From: CAIVAT01 sp964525995
GTDB taxonomy: Bacteria; Bacteroidota; Bacteroidia; Bacteroidales; FEN-979
DNA length: 64,000 nt
Direction: 5' to 3'
Assembly (NCBI GenBank): GCA_964525995.1
Contig: CAZGIM010000006.1
Coordinates: 62,001 to 126,000, forward strand
Shown here: piece after piece, positions 28,130 to 37,073 of the stretch
Position numbering within the stretch: the stretch's first letter is position 1
Layout of the letters: the number at the start of each line of letters is the position of its first letter
Translations under genes and position numbers: made by a program
The notes under the pieces: generated by a model
What the model was told of the DNA's origin: nothing
Database searches by the model: none
The model's input: only the letters and a program-made list of their open reading frames with translations

Positions 28130-28860
28130 AGGGATTTATCTTAGCGGCGGGCCTGGGTACCCGTTTGAAGCCGTTCACCGATGGCTCACCGAAAGCGCTG
28201 TTCAAGGTCGGAGGTAAAACGATGCTCGAACATGCATTGCAACATTTGCAGCATTACGGCATCGGGGAAGTAATCGTTAATGTGCACCATTTCCCCGGTC
28301 AAATAAGGGAGTTCCTGTCGGAACACGATAACTTTGGAATGGAGATAACCCTTTCCGATGAGTCGGAGATGTTGTTAGAGACCGGAGGCGGATTGAAAAA
28401 GGTTGCATGGTTTTTCTCAGCCGACGAACCTTTTGTGGTAAGAAATGTGGATATACTATCCGATCTCAACCTGGCTGATATGATTCGCGCACACAAAGAA
28501 TCGGCGGCACTGGCAACACTGGCTGTACGGGATCGGAAAACATCGCGCTATTTTCTCTTCGATGATACAGGATCGCTTTGCGGGTGGGAGAACCTTAACA
28601 CCGGCGAACGGATCGTAAAACGGGCTGCCGGTGCCTTGTTTCCAAAGGCATTCAGCGGAATCCAGGTTCTCAGTCCGGAGATATTCCCGCTTATCACCGA
28701 ATCAGGAAAGTTTACGCTCATCGATCTCTATCTTCGACTTGCAGCGGGTGGCAGGATCAAAGGATATTCCGACCAAGATGCCATGTGGAGGGATATCGGC
28801 AAGACAGGAGATCATGGTAGTTCTGATTCCGGCCGGCAGGGTTCTGCATCTGGAATTTGA
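28126..28860 (+). CDS. MurU-like sugar-1-phosphate nucleotidyltransferase
   Basis: 244 residues. The nucleotide-binding signature GLGTRLKPFTDGSPKALFKV (9-28), the metal Asp in VVRNVDILSDL, and ETGGGLKKVAWFF match small nucleotidyltransferases such as MurU, which makes UDP-MurNAc from MurNAc-1-phosphate in cell-wall recycling. The adjacent kinase supports that role by analogy with the AmgK-MurU pair of Pseudomonas. A mannose-1-phosphate guanylyltransferase specificity is the main alternative. The C-terminus ends WRDIGKTGDHGSSDSGRQG, close to the usual WxDIGxPxxL region but diverged. Confidence 0.85.
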   Translation: MKGFILAAGLGTRLKPFTDGSPKALFKVGGKTMLEHALQHLQHYGIGEVIVNVHHFPGQIREFLSEHDNFGMEITLSDESEMLLETGGGLKKVAWFFSADEPFVVRNVDILSDLNLADMIRAHKESAALATLAVRDRKTSRYFLFDDTGSLCGWENLNTGERIVKRAAGALFPKAFSGIQVLSPEIFPLITESGKFTLIDLYLRLAAGGRIKGYSDQDAMWRDIGKTGDHGSSDSGRQGSASGI

Positions 28861-28904
28861 AGACCCGGTTTTGAATTTTTATTTTTAAGGGATCACTGAT
28901 CAGG

Positions 28905-31862
28905 ATGGATGAATTTACTGAACATAACGAAAGCTTCGAAAGGCAGATGCCGTTCTTGAAAAGTGCGGCCGCTCACCTTTTCACAGCATTCGGCAGCGAT
29001 TTGGGTAAGGTCTGTGTAGTGACTCCCAACCGGCGCTCCGGTATCTACCTCCGGAAATATATCGCTGAGTTGGTCACTGGTCCGGTCTGGGCGCCGGCCG
29101 TCCATGCCATCGAAGATTTTATGGCAATACTGTCAGGGATGACGGAAGTTGAGCCCGTGCTGTTGCTGACCGAACTGTATGAAATTCACCGGACGGTAGA
29201 TCAGGAAAAAGCCGGGAGTTTCGAAGAGTTTTTATCGTGGGGCGGACAATTGTTGGCCGATTTCAATGATATCGACCGTAACCTCAACGATGGCAGGGCG
29301 CTTTTTAACTATCTCGACGAAGCAAAAGCACTTGCCCTTTGGAATCCCGACGGCATGCCGTTGACTCCGTTCCAAAAGGATTATCTCAGGTTTTACAGGT
29401 CATTAGGCACTTACTATGAAATGCTGAAGAGTTCGCTGATAAGCCGGAAAACGGGATATCAGGGATTGGTTTTCAGGCATGCGGCCGAACGCGTTGTCAC
29501 GGGGAGTGCCGAAATACCCTGGGAATCGGTTCTTTTCACCGGTTTCAATGTGTTGACCCAGGCCGAAGAGGAGGTGATGAACCATTTGCGGATGAAGGGG
29601 AAAGCGCATTTTTTCTGGGATGCAGACCATTTTTATCTGGATCATGAACAACGGGAAGCCGGGCTCTTTTTACGTCGCTGGCTGAAAAAATGGCCACTAT
29701 CCAAGGCTAATCCGGTATCTGACTGCTTCAAAACAGGTGCGAAGAACATCAGGATCATCGGGATCCCCGACCCGGTCGGACAAGTAAAATTCTGCGGGGA
29801 GCTGCTTCAGAAACTGGGCGCTGAAACAGGCGAAGAAACCGCAGTGATTCTTCCCGACGAAAAACTGCTGCTTCCCCTGATGAACTCCCTTCCTCCGGAG
29901 TTGTCGCAGTTCAATGTGACCATGGGATTCCCGCTGAAACAGACCCCCCTGGCTGTGCTCCTCGACCAGACCTGTTATATGCACCTCCATGCAACAGCTA
30001 TGCTAACGGGGGCGTCGGATACCCATAAATTCTATTACCACGACCTGATCAGCCTTTTACGCAATCCATTATTAACGCGGATCGCCTCACAAGTTAATGG
30101 CGACGGGTTTGCCTTGAACGACTTGATCGTACATTTGAATTCAGGCGATCGGGTGTTTGTATCTCCCGACCATCTTAAGGGAATGGGTTTATTTGGTTCC
30201 ACACTGGGATTTCTCGAACCCTTTGTCACTCACTGGACTCGCCCCGGCGAGGCAATCTGTAGTTTAAGATGCATTACCGAATGGACCCGGAACGAGCCCT
30301 TTGAATCGGAATCGGCTTATGTGATCGCTACCATCCTGCACCGGCTGGAACTGGTCGTTGAACGGCATTCCTCCTGGTTCTCGCTGCAATCGTTCTGCCA
30401 GTTCTTCAAAGAAATGGTCAACACCTGTACCCTTCCATTTGTTGGGGAACCGTTACAGGGAGTGCAGATCATGGGCATGCTGGAAACGCGCACCCTTGAT
30501 TTTAAAAACCTGATAATCCTGTCATGCAATGAGGGATTGTTACCGACAGGGAAAACTGCACATTCGTTTATTCCTTTCGACATTAGATCGGAGTATGGTC
30601 TCCCGACTTACCGCCAGAAGGATGCCATCTATGCCTACCATTTTTTCAGGTTGTTGCAACGTGCCGAACATATCTGGCTTTTGTATAATACCGAACCCGA
30701 TAAACTCAGTGGTGGCGAAGTTTCGAGGTACATCCGGCAAGTGATCCGGGAACTTCCGGAGTATAACCCGAAAATAACTATAAACCAACACATTGTTACG
30801 TCGGGTTCGGTTGGAGTCAATGAAATCGGAAACATTGAAATTCAAAAGGAGGGATGGGTTTATCAGAAAATCCTCGATAAAGCAGCGGAAGGACTGTCGC
30901 CAACTGCGCTGAATTCGTTCAGGAAATGCTCGCTTCAGTTTTATCTGTCGGAAATTGCGGGGATCAGGGAGCCGGAGGATCCGGGCGACACAATTGATGC
31001 AAGGATGCTGGGCACCGCTGTCCATCATGCATTGTTCAAATTATACGCGCCCCTGAAAGGAAAGATCCTGCATCTTTCTGATATCGATGTCATGAAAAAA
31101 TCGGCTGTTACCGCAGTTCGTGCCGCGTTTGAGGAAAAATTCAAAAAACCTGCATTGAACTACGGAAAAAACCTGTTGTTGGTAAACGTTGCAACCAGGA
31201 TGGTTCAAAACTTCCTTGAGTCAGAACAGATACGCTTGCTGAGTTATCAGTCATCGGGCACAGCCATCCGCATCGAAGCGCTGGAACAGCCCGTTTGGCG
31301 AGGATTGCCGTTGAAGGTGAACGGAAGGGAGCATGAGGTCAGGATTAAAGGATTTATCGACCGGGCCGATCGGGTAGGAGCGGTGTTACGCGTGGCCGAT
31401 TATAAAACCGGTCGTGTTTTTCCCAAAGAGCTGGTTATCGCGAATTGGGATGAACTTTTATCAGATCCGGCTAAGGACAAGTGCTTCCAGTTGCTGGCCT
31501 ATACCTGGCTTTTTCATGGTTTTGATTCAGCCACTTCCCGCACCGCCGGTGTTGTCCCGCTGCAATCATCTTCTCCCAAATTCATGCCCGTAAAGGTCGG
31601 AACCGGGAGTGAAAACCGTTCCACCGAAAAAAATTCAATCCGGTCAGGCAGTCCGGAAGATGATGGCGGAGAGACAACTGGAAATTCAACTGACGAAACA
31701 GCGAATCTCTCCCCTTCGGATATGGAAGCTTTTGAGGATGTACTTCGGCAACTGATCGGCCGCCTCCTCGATCCCTCGATCCCGGTTGGACCTGCCGAAA
31801 ATACCGACTATTGCAGAAATTGCAGCTATCTCAACCTGTGCGGCAGAACTGCGGCATTCTAA
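28905..31862 (+). CDS. AddB-like PD-(D/E)XK nuclease with an iron-sulfur staple
   Basis: 985 residues. The N-terminal region (VVTPNRRSGIYLRKYIAEL) sits where AddB proteins have their helicase fold, but no GxxxxGKT Walker A is present, so helicase activity is unlikely. The C-terminal nuclease has VADYKTGR near 831-838. Four cysteines, Cys675, Cys970, Cys973 and Cys979 (Cx294Cx2Cx5C), have the spacing of the 4Fe-4S staple known in Bacillus AddB and should lock the nuclease fold. It pairs with the AddA-like subunit upstream. Its TAA stop overlaps the TAG stop of the convergent Memo gene by two bases. Confidence 0.9.
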   Translation: MDEFTEHNESFERQMPFLKSAAAHLFTAFGSDLGKVCVVTPNRRSGIYLRKYIAELVTGPVWAPAVHAIEDFMAILSGMTEVEPVLLLTELYEIHRTVDQEKAGSFEEFLSWGGQLLADFNDIDRNLNDGRALFNYLDEAKALALWNPDGMPLTPFQKDYLRFYRSLGTYYEMLKSSLISRKTGYQGLVFRHAAERVVTGSAEIPWESVLFTGFNVLTQAEEEVMNHLRMKGKAHFFWDADHFYLDHEQREAGLFLRRWLKKWPLSKANPVSDCFKTGAKNIRIIGIPDPVGQVKFCGELLQKLGAETGEETAVILPDEKLLLPLMNSLPPELSQFNVTMGFPLKQTPLAVLLDQTCYMHLHATAMLTGASDTHKFYYHDLISLLRNPLLTRIASQVNGDGFALNDLIVHLNSGDRVFVSPDHLKGMGLFGSTLGFLEPFVTHWTRPGEAICSLRCITEWTRNEPFESESAYVIATILHRLELVVERHSSWFSLQSFCQFFKEMVNTCTLPFVGEPLQGVQIMGMLETRTLDFKNLIILSCNEGLLPTGKTAHSFIPFDIRSEYGLPTYRQKDAIYAYHFFRLLQRAEHIWLLYNTEPDKLSGGEVSRYIRQVIRELPEYNPKITINQHIVTSGSVGVNEIGNIEIQKEGWVYQKILDKAAEGLSPTALNSFRKCSLQFYLSEIAGIREPEDPGDTIDARMLGTAVHHALFKLYAPLKGKILHLSDIDVMKKSAVTAVRAAFEEKFKKPALNYGKNLLLVNVATRMVQNFLESEQIRLLSYQSSGTAIRIEALEQPVWRGLPLKVNGREHEVRIKGFIDRADRVGAVLRVADYKTGRVFPKELVIANWDELLSDPAKDKCFQLLAYTWLFHGFDSATSRTAGVVPLQSSSPKFMPVKVGTGSENRSTEKNSIRSGSPEDDGGETTGNSTDETANLSPSDMEAFEDVLRQLIGRLLDPSIPVGPAENTDYCRNCSYLNLCGRTAAF

Positions 31863-33361
31863 TCTTCCCCGAAAACAAATGCCTCGTAGGTGTACAGCTC
31901 AGCGTCTTTCCAGCCGTCCCAGCCAAGACCGGCCTTGTCGCGACTGCAATGCCCCAGGAATTCCTCCACACTCCATCCCGTTTCGGTGGCAACCTGCGGC
32001 AGGAAGGTTCCTGAATAGTATCCCTTTTTGATGTAGATACCGTGTTTTCCAAGGATGATCTCATCGGGAGAGGAGATTTTTTTCATGGGTGATAAAACCG
32101 ATATCTCAATATTCAGCCTTTTCAATTCTCCGGAAACGACAGGCTGGAAACGGGTATCTTCGGTTGCTGATGATACCGACAATTCGCTTACAAGCCTCCA
32201 GAGCGGCAGTTCACTCGAAAATCGTCCGATACAACCTCTGAGGGCGCCCTGCTCTTTCAAGGTAACAAAGGCTCCTGCCCGGATGTTCAGGGTTGGCGTG
32301 AATCGGGCCGGATTGAAATCCGGCATCTTCCGCTCATTTAGATATTTTTCGAGCGTTTCACGGGCTACCTTCAACAGGGTTGCCTGATCTTCCTTTGAAA
32401 AAGAGAATCCGACTGTCGCGCTGCTGCTTTTATCCCGGGTGACCACGATAGACCAGTAACCGACTACCTGGCTTTTATCGCCGTACGGACCGTCGCCGGA
32501 GTTCAGATATCTGACCGGATTGTAATGGTATTCTCCGGTTGAGGAAGTAAGGTACATCAAGGTCATGATCGAAGTCCAGCCGCACAGGTTAGTGACCAGA
32601 TTGGGAACTTTTTTCGATTCATATTCTTTGAGAAAATCCGACAGATTTTGCGGATTGCCGGTGATGATGGCATCACAGGTTGCTTTGTCGGCACGGCGTG
32701 CATCCTCGTATGCCGGATAATGCGAAAAATCGGTGCTGAATACAAACAGGTTATGCTGGTTGAAATAGGGTTTCAGCGTCTGGGCAATCTTTTTGCAGGT
32801 TTGTTCCGACTGGCTTCCGATGACGATGGGAACCACCTTCAGTTCCTGTTTCATGTGATACTGGAGGAAGGGAACCTGAACCTCCAGACTGTGTTCGCTG
32901 CGATCGGCTTCAGGGTTAAAAACAAAGACGGGGTTATCACGGATCAGTTGATTCGCAAGGGTTGTATTGACCTTGACCCGGCCCAGGGGGGTAATGTAAT
33001 CGCCGCGGTTGTAAACCGATGCCCCGTTGAAGGAAACCTGGTGGCTGGAGGCAATGATAAAGATGTTGTCGAATTTCTGATCCGGATCGATTTGATTGAA
33101 ACTGCTGGCGGCCACTTCGCCTGAGAAAATATAGCCTGCATGCGGGGAGATGATTGCGGCTACATTTTCGCTATTCCGGGATTGTGCTTTCGCAAACAGT
33201 TCCTCCAGGGTTGCGCGAAGTTCCTTTGGGTCGGATGGGTAAAACCGTCCGGCAACGGCCGGTTGGCGATCCTGTGGCGCCGGATTATCCTGTGATGAGC
33301 ATCCATGGCTCACATTAAAAAATATTCCCATAACCAGAATTCCCTTGAAAATGTTGTGCAT
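31859..33361 (-). CDS. AmmeMemoRadiSam proteins B and A fused (Memo + AMMECR1), exported
   Basis: 500 residues. A hydrophobic N-terminus (KGILVMGIFFNVSHGC) reads as a signal peptide with a weak lipobox at Cys21. The Memo domain (about 32-310) has the ligand set of the family: His74 (ISPHAGYIFSG), His107 (ASSHQ), Asp211/His214 (STDFSHY) and Cys260 (NLCGWTS), equivalent to His49, His81 and Cys244 of human MEMO1. The AMMECR1 domain (about 318-500) has LRGCIGRF around Cys377 and WDGWKDAELYTYEAF at its end. The two are usually separate proteins of the AmmeMemoRadiSam system; their reaction is unknown. It is divergent from a membrane SpeE-like gene, with the radical SAM partner further on. Confidence 0.92.
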   Translation of the reverse strand: MHNIFKGILVMGIFFNVSHGCSSQDNPAPQDRQPAVAGRFYPSDPKELRATLEELFAKAQSRNSENVAAIISPHAGYIFSGEVAASSFNQIDPDQKFDNIFIIASSHQVSFNGASVYNRGDYITPLGRVKVNTTLANQLIRDNPVFVFNPEADRSEHSLEVQVPFLQYHMKQELKVVPIVIGSQSEQTCKKIAQTLKPYFNQHNLFVFSTDFSHYPAYEDARRADKATCDAIITGNPQNLSDFLKEYESKKVPNLVTNLCGWTSIMTLMYLTSSTGEYHYNPVRYLNSGDGPYGDKSQVVGYWSIVVTRDKSSSATVGFSFSKEDQATLLKVARETLEKYLNERKMPDFNPARFTPTLNIRAGAFVTLKEQGALRGCIGRFSSELPLWRLVSELSVSSATEDTRFQPVVSGELKRLNIEISVLSPMKKISSPDEIILGKHGIYIKKGYYSGTFLPQVATETGWSVEEFLGHCSRDKAGLGWDGWKDAELYTYEAFVFGED

Positions 33362-33370
33362 TGTTTTGGG

Positions 33371-33378
33371 TAACTTTG
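33371..33378 (+). promoter_or_regulatory. Candidate promoter -7 element for the membrane SpeE-like gene
   Basis: TAACTTTG in the 43-bp spacer between the divergent Memo-AMMECR1 and SpeE-like genes, 26 bases before the ATG at 33405. The same 8-mer recurs before the radical SAM gene (35607) and the head-GIN gene (48978). Confidence 0.5.
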
Positions 33379-33404
33379 ACTGAAATTCAGTGTAAAGATA
33401 CGAA

Positions 33405-35597
33405 ATGACGCCAAAAAATGCAATCCGCCCGGCGCTTTTAGCATTAGGGTTCGTAAGTCTCGGTTTTCAGATGTTGCTGATGCGGGGGTTCCTGCTGATC
33501 TTTAACGGGAATGAGCTGGTGATCGGTATGCTGCTGTCGACCTGGATGCTGTTCACCGGATTGGGTTCCCTGCTGGGGCGATTCAGCAGGTTCACCAGGC
33601 TGCACCATCCGGGCCTGATGGCGTTGCTGACGTTGACCGGCATCTGGCCTGCTCCGTCACTATTCCTGCTTTGTTACCTGAAAACCGCCCTGATACCGGC
33701 AGGAAGCATGGCTGACCTTTATGATGTTTTAGCCTGGGGAACCATCGTACAGTCTCCTTTTTGTCTGACCTCGGGATTTCTTTTCACCGCACTCAGCGCC
33801 CTTCCCCGGTCGGGCCGTCCATCGGCCTCCTATGCCTGGGAGTCGGCCGGAAGCATCGGTGCCTGCCTGATTGTGAACTTTGTATTCCTGTGGTGGTTTG
33901 ACCTGTTTACAGGCGCTGTACTGCTCTCGGCGACCTGGTTCCTGATGCTTTCTGTCGCCCTGAATATCCAAAAGATGTGGATCCGGTCGGCTGGACTTGT
34001 AGTATTTGCCGCTGTTTATATTTTGATCATCATCCAGGCGGGATTGGCGCGACGTACCGACACCATGCTTTTTCCCGGCCAGCGGATGATCTCTGACAGG
34101 ATGACGCCCTATGGAAGGATCACGGTGACCCAAACCGGCGATCAGCTTAACTTTTATGAAAACGGATTGTTGCTCTTCTCATCCGGAAATACGATCAACA
34201 ACGAAGAGGCGGTACATCCTGCCATGGTACAACATCACAATCCTTCTAAAATTCTGATGATTTCAGGAGGATTTTCGGGCTCCCTTAGTGAAGTGATGAA
34301 GTACCATCCCAACCGGATCGATTACCTGGAACTTAACCCCGAACTTATCCGCATTGGCGTCCGGTTTACCGGTCAGATCAAAAGCGATACGGTCAGAGCA
34401 ATGAAGGCCGACGCGCGCCGTTTTCTGCTCACAACAAATGAACGGTACCATGTGGTAATCGTCAACCTCCCGGCCCCTGCTACTCTTCAGATCAACCGGT
34501 ACTATACCACGGACTTTTTTGAAGAGATCCGGAACCATTTGATGCCCGACGGTGTGATTGCGCTCTTTTTGCCAACTTCCAGCGACTATGTGAGCCCCGG
34601 CGCCGCCGACCTCAATTCGGTAATCTTCAGGTCACTCAAAAGTCGCTTTCAAAATGTTCTTATCGTTCCTTTGGAGAAAAATGTTCTTCTGGCCTCCGAT
34701 ACAACATTAACACTGGATATTCCGGGGAGGATCAGCGAGCTGAATATTCCGACAAGTTGGGTGAATCAATATTACCTTGACATTTCCCGGCTTCGCGAGC
34801 GTTCGGACTATCTTGTTGAAAACCTGCATCAGTCAGGTAAACTGAACCGCGACTTTGATCCGGTAGCTGTGCGGTATCAATTAACCTGGTGGCTGGATTA
34901 TTTTTCTTTCAAACCATTAGCGGGGATTCTGGTTTTCACGCTGTTGTTTATCCTGCTGGCCTTCAGCCAAAACCGGTTGTCGGCAGGATTGTTTACCGGT
35001 GGTTTCACGCTGGCATCCATCGAAGTTATACTCATCCTTGCCTATCAGGTATTGTTCGGTTACCTTTTCAGCATGATCGGGGCGATTGTTCTCGTATTCA
35101 TGACGGGCCTGACCCTGGGATCCTGGCTTGCACCAATGATCGTACGTCATTATGTTAAAAAATTTGCTGGAAAGGGAATGGCTGATGGTACTGGACACGT
35201 GAGCGGAGAACCATTACCTGACTTATCCCAAAAGGCGCACAGGATCCTCTATATACGGATTCAGGTTCTTTTGGCTCTATTCAGCCTGTTGATTCCGGTA
35301 TTTCTCACATTCACCCGGTTCATTTCGGTCTCAGTAACCGGATCGCATCTCTTTATGTCGCTGCTGTGCCTTTTTCCTGCCTGGCTGATCGGAATGGAAT
35401 ACCACCTGGCGGTCACCATTTCTCAAAAGCAAATCACTCGCACCATCGCCGGAACCTATTCGGCCGACCTCTTCGGATCGGCCATGGGCGCCTTTGCTAC
35501 AGGCGTCATCCTGCTTCCCATGGCTGGCGTTTGGGTTGCCTGCACCGTTCTGGGAATTCTGAACCTGACCGGTGCAATGATCGTATCAAAACGATAA
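33405..35597 (+). CDS. Multi-pass membrane protein with degenerate spermidine-synthase-like domain
   Basis: 730 residues. About seven N-terminal transmembrane helices (8-215) precede a soluble domain (about 222-440) and six or so further helices (about 495-730). The soluble part follows the polyamine aminopropyltransferase layout: PYGRITV, EEAVHPAMVQH, a glycine loop ISGGFSGS in place of GGGDGG, YLELNPEL, and KADARRFL. The catalytic DxxDP motif is replaced by NLPAP, so true aminopropyl transfer is doubtful. S-adenosyl-type ligand binding may persist. Related fused transporter/spermidine-synthase-like proteins exist in many bacteria without a proven role. Its position between the Memo-AMMECR1 fusion and the radical SAM gene suggests a place in that system. 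Confidence 0.8.
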   Translation: MTPKNAIRPALLALGFVSLGFQMLLMRGFLLIFNGNELVIGMLLSTWMLFTGLGSLLGRFSRFTRLHHPGLMALLTLTGIWPAPSLFLLCYLKTALIPAGSMADLYDVLAWGTIVQSPFCLTSGFLFTALSALPRSGRPSASYAWESAGSIGACLIVNFVFLWWFDLFTGAVLLSATWFLMLSVALNIQKMWIRSAGLVVFAAVYILIIIQAGLARRTDTMLFPGQRMISDRMTPYGRITVTQTGDQLNFYENGLLLFSSGNTINNEEAVHPAMVQHHNPSKILMISGGFSGSLSEVMKYHPNRIDYLELNPELIRIGVRFTGQIKSDTVRAMKADARRFLLTTNERYHVVIVNLPAPATLQINRYYTTDFFEEIRNHLMPDGVIALFLPTSSDYVSPGAADLNSVIFRSLKSRFQNVLIVPLEKNVLLASDTTLTLDIPGRISELNIPTSWVNQYYLDISRLRERSDYLVENLHQSGKLNRDFDPVAVRYQLTWWLDYFSFKPLAGILVFTLLFILLAFSQNRLSAGLFTGGFTLASIEVILILAYQVLFGYLFSMIGAIVLVFMTGLTLGSWLAPMIVRHYVKKFAGKGMADGTGHVSGEPLPDLSQKAHRILYIRIQVLLALFSLLIPVFLTFTRFISVSVTGSHLFMSLLCLFPAWLIGMEYHLAVTISQKQITRTIAGTYSADLFGSAMGAFATGVILLPMAGVWVACTVLGILNLTGAMIVSKR

Positions 35598-35606
35598 GAA
35601 ATTGCG

Positions 35607-35614
35607 TAACTTTG
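35607..35614 (+). promoter_or_regulatory. Candidate promoter -7 element for the AmmeMemoRadiSam radical SAM gene
   Basis: TAACTTTG, identical to the element before the SpeE-like gene, starting 10 bases after its stop. It leaves a leader of about 145 bases before ATG 35765, or about 35 before ATG 35654. Confidence 0.4.
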
Positions 35615-35764
35615 TAACTGGACCGGCCGGATGCCAGTGACCTGGCAGAAAGGATGGCTGACGGGGATCAGTCTTCCTCACGATCTTGCCGGAAAGATGA
35701 ATTAATGGCAGGATCGGAGGATTGCGCCAAAACGATATCCACGGATGATAAAGGCTGCACGGTA

Positions 35765-36925
35765 ATGTCGAAGTATATCAGTAAACGGCAATTTTTAGGT
35801 TACATGGCAGCGGCAGCCGGTGCAGCGGTAGTCGGATTACATTCCCTAAAAGCTTTTGCACATAAAATTAATGTCATGGAATTTTCCGGAAATCCGGATC
35901 CGGGTGTCCCCGGCCGGTACAGCAAAGAGTCGCCCTATTATGTGGTGACACCCAAAGGGGTGCAGTGTAAAATTTGTCCGAATAGCTGCATCCTGCGTGA
36001 AGGATTTGAAAGTATCTGCCGTACCCATGTGGTCAAAGATAAAAAGCTTTATACCATCGCTTACGGAAATCCCTGCTCGGTTCATATCGATCCGATCGAG
36101 AAAAAGCCATTGTTCCACTTTTTACCTGCCACACCCAGTTTCTCCATTGCCACCGCCGGGTGTAACCTCGCTTGTTTGAATTGCCAAAACTGGGAAATCT
36201 CTCAAAAAAGCCCTTCCGAAACGGATAACACGGAGTTATTTCCCCGACAGGTTGTAGAACAGGCAGCCAAGAGCGGGTGCAGGTCGATTGCCTATACCTA
36301 CTCCGAACCCATCGCATTTTATGAATATACCTTCGATACTGCACGGTTGGCAAGGGCAAGAGGAATAAAGAACCTGCTGATCTCAAACGGGTACATCAAC
36401 GAACAGCCGTTACGCGACCTGGCGAAATATTTAGATGCGGCCAATATTGACCTGAAGTCATTTTCCGATGATATCTACGCCCGGCTCAACGGAGGAAGTT
36501 TGCATCCTGTTCTCAATACCTTGAAAATCCTGAAAGAGGAGGGCGTCTGGCTCGAAATCACCATTCTGGTCGTTCCTACCTGGACCGACAAACCGGATAT
36601 GATCGCCGAGATGTGCGGTTGGTTGATGAAGAATGGCTTAGCCGATGCACCGCTTCATTTCAGCCGCTTTCACCCGCTGTACAAATTGACCGGGTTGCCC
36701 TATACTCCGCTTTCATTCCTTGAGAAAGCCCGGGATATCGCCCTGAAAGCAGGAATAAAATATGTTTACATCGGCAATGTACCCGGAACCCCGGCCGAGA
36801 ATACTTACTGCCCGAAATGCAAAAAGATTGTGATCGAGCGGCGTGGATTTAGCATCCTTCAGAACAATCTGAAAAACGGTGCCTGCAAATTTTGCAATAC
36901 CCCTATAGCCGGAATCTGGCAGTGA
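35765..36925 (+). CDS. amrS: AmmeMemoRadiSam system radical SAM enzyme with Tat-like signal
   Basis: 386 residues from ATG 35765 (a 37-residue, low-similarity extension to ATG 35654 is possible). The N-terminus SKRQFLGYMAAAAGAAVVG resembles a twin-arginine signal with KR in place of RR, ending near AFA at 32. Cysteines 68, 71, 75 and 85 form a conserved cluster, and Cys133, Cys137 and Cys140 make the CX3CX2C radical SAM motif (GCNLACLNCQNWE). The TIM-barrel core has SYTYSEP-like and NIDLKSF motifs. The C-terminus has a CX2C...CX2C zinc-ribbon-like pair (YCPKC, CKFC). These features match the AmmeMemoRadiSam radical SAM family (related to PflA-like activases). Substrate unknown. Confidence 0.92.
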   Translation: MSKYISKRQFLGYMAAAAGAAVVGLHSLKAFAHKINVMEFSGNPDPGVPGRYSKESPYYVVTPKGVQCKICPNSCILREGFESICRTHVVKDKKLYTIAYGNPCSVHIDPIEKKPLFHFLPATPSFSIATAGCNLACLNCQNWEISQKSPSETDNTELFPRQVVEQAAKSGCRSIAYTYSEPIAFYEYTFDTARLARARGIKNLLISNGYINEQPLRDLAKYLDAANIDLKSFSDDIYARLNGGSLHPVLNTLKILKEEGVWLEITILVVPTWTDKPDMIAEMCGWLMKNGLADAPLHFSRFHPLYKLTGLPYTPLSFLEKARDIALKAGIKYVYIGNVPGTPAENTYCPKCKKIVIERRGFSILQNNLKNGACKFCNTPIAGIWQ

Positions 36926-36937
36926 CCATTTTGAGAG

Positions 36938-36957
36938 GGTTTATTTCAAAATAAACC
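36938..36957 (+). terminator. Hairpin after the radical SAM gene
   Basis: GGTTTATT/AATAAACC, an 8-bp stem with a four-base loop TCAA, starts 12 bases after the stop. No T tract follows, so termination is uncertain. Confidence 0.35.
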
Positions 36958-37073
36958 GATTCAGGAACGTTGCATCGATGGTCTTTTAATGGATACGCGG
37001 CATTTGTATATGTGTATTCACTATAAGAATCATGGATCGACGCCAGTTGTCGATGTATCAAGGTTCAGATTGT

